NCBI GenBank assembly: GCA_027886175.1
Contig: JAJNNQ010000075.1
Location: 33,448,501-33,512,500 of the forward strand
Direction of reading: 5' to 3'
Length of the DNA stretch: 64,000 nt
Source: Phylloscopus collybita
Taxonomy: Eukaryota; Chordata; Aves; Passeriformes; Phylloscopidae
A program made the translations under genes and the position numbers. Positions 62,909 through 64,000 of the stretch are shown piece after piece. The notes under the pieces were generated by a model, which was not told the origin of the DNA, ran no database searches, and saw only the letters and a list, made by a program, of their open reading frames with translations. The stretch's first letter is position 1. Each line of letters opens with the position of its first letter.

Positions 62909-64000
62909 CTCCTCAGGGTAAAACATGCTCCTGGCACCCACTAGTAACATTCGCTTCAACTGACTTATTCTTATCAAATATATATCAACATTGTACTGAT
63001 TAATTCCATTAACATCACCTAAGAGTAAGGAAGCAGAGTTATTTGCAAAATCTTATCATAGTATCTTCTATAGGATTGGCAATATAACCACAGTGTATTT
63101 ACATCTAGTAGAAATTCCCAGTTGAGACCATAAGGCTAAGAAGAATAAAGGCAATTTCCCTTCTTTTATTTTACTGGTTTTATACAGGAAGAGGATACAA
63201 AACCTACAATGAAAGTTGCAAAATAAATTACAGTATCAGCCTTAAGTTTTATGTGTTTGTGTTCTGTAAAAGTACAAAGACAGGACTCTTGTTCTTCTAC
63301 CCAAAACCATCTCTGCCTTTCAAAATACATCTCCATGGTCAGAGACAAGCTGTGACACAAGAAAATGAAATCACATGGCCACAAATAGGAGGAAATGTCA
63401 AAAATGGCAAAAAATGTCACAGAACGTATGTATTTCCTGGGTATGTTCTGCCTAAATCCACTTCTCTAAGTGAACAGGAACTTAAGTGGGCAAAAGACAG
63501 CTTCAAAGGGCTCCCAAAGCCAAAAATGAGGCTGGGAGTGGCAGATTGGCCAGATCTCCATGAGCTGCTGTCTGATATCCATCCATGGGCCTTCACACCC
63601 TTGCAGAGGAAGGTCATCAGTATGAATGTGTCATACCAGCAGCTTTTCCTTTGGAAGGAGAGCTAGTCCCAAGCTGAGTTTCCATTTTGTCAAAGGTCAC
63701 TTGTGCATGTCAGAATGGATAAATAGGGTCTGAGCTGGGTCACTAGCAGCCAAGGTACTATTGTACCCAGTGAGCAAAGAGAAAGAAAAGAATTTGTTAC
63801 TTCTAGAAGGGATTATAACAGAGGATAAGATCCTGCATAGAAATGCTGAGGTTTAACATCAGCTTTACAGTGGATTGCTGGCTGAATCTGGACATGCTAC
63901 TCTAACTGGAAAATAGCATAATAATATTGCTCACTTCCTAAAATTCTCAAGACAAATATATACATATATTAAAAGTATAACAGGACACTTCCTGTGAGAG

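Larger units (their letters stand above)
60931..64000. other. Non-coding DNA, no gene seen
   Basis: No gene. A mixed TA/CA/TG tract at 61336-61422 and a (TAAA)n run at 62891-62908 are listed. A 137-codon plus-strand frame at 63253-63666 starts at GTG, not ATG, and has no recognised motif or splice context. Confidence 0.65.

Noticed and set aside
63253..63666. 137-codon plus-strand open frame
   Set aside because: Starts at GTG, has no recognised domain and overlaps an 84-codon and a 66-codon frame on the other strand. Length is near chance expectation for the window.
1..64000. tRNA, rRNA, known microRNA, CRISPR array, CpG island or multi-exon gene
   Set aside because: Read by eye on both strands; none was found. 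The sequence has no spaced identical repeats of CRISPR type, no tRNA A/B box pair in a foldable context, and no sustained CpG-rich stretch.

Overview
The window looks like nuclear DNA of a bird, or less likely a crocodilian or turtle. The sequence is AT-rich and poor in CpG. Its clearest mobile elements are CR1-type LINE retrotransposons, including one copy ending in the ATTCTATGA-type 3' terminus typical of avian CR1. There are no Alu, L1 or B1-like elements, no bacterial-style gene packing, and no rRNA, tRNA or CRISPR array.

No multi-exon protein-coding gene can be assigned with confidence. Nearly all open reading frames are chance frames in AT-rich non-coding DNA, and several begin at GTG or TTG rather than ATG. 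The window is best read as a gene desert or the inside of a very long intron. A few places have exon-like structure (acceptor, open frame, donor). The best is a 94-base segment on the minus strand at 60505-60598 with coding-like third-position bias. Weaker ones lie at 15106-15155, 21387-21603, 24439-24480 and 27180-27237 on the plus strand, a short minus-strand ORF at 17138-17284, and a strong acceptor before 51353. None is identified by homology.

Layout: 1-8.3 kb is non-coding with microsatellites, a 22-bp perfect palindrome (5949-5970) and a hairpin-presented poly(A) signal (7481-7502). An ancient MIR-like SINE lies at 8368-8456, and a 15-bp perfect hairpin at 9848-9884. From 10 to 33 kb is mostly featureless, with a 35-base T tract (13210), a G-quadruplex motif (24691-24718, minus strand) and a compact promoter/LTR-like block (25506-25701). 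A minus-strand CR1 fragment sits at 34183-34900, a short plus-strand CR1 3' end at 41554-41860 and a longer, frame-broken plus-strand CR1 at about 57935-59095. Between them are small tandem duplications, simple repeats and a few unexplained open frames (42905-43932, 45650-46079). The last 5 kb holds the best exon candidate and an unusual A/C-only tract (60797-60930).

The listed elements do not form a shared pathway. No new biological system is visible. The leads worth checking are the exon candidates, the promoter/LTR block, and the palindrome and hairpin.
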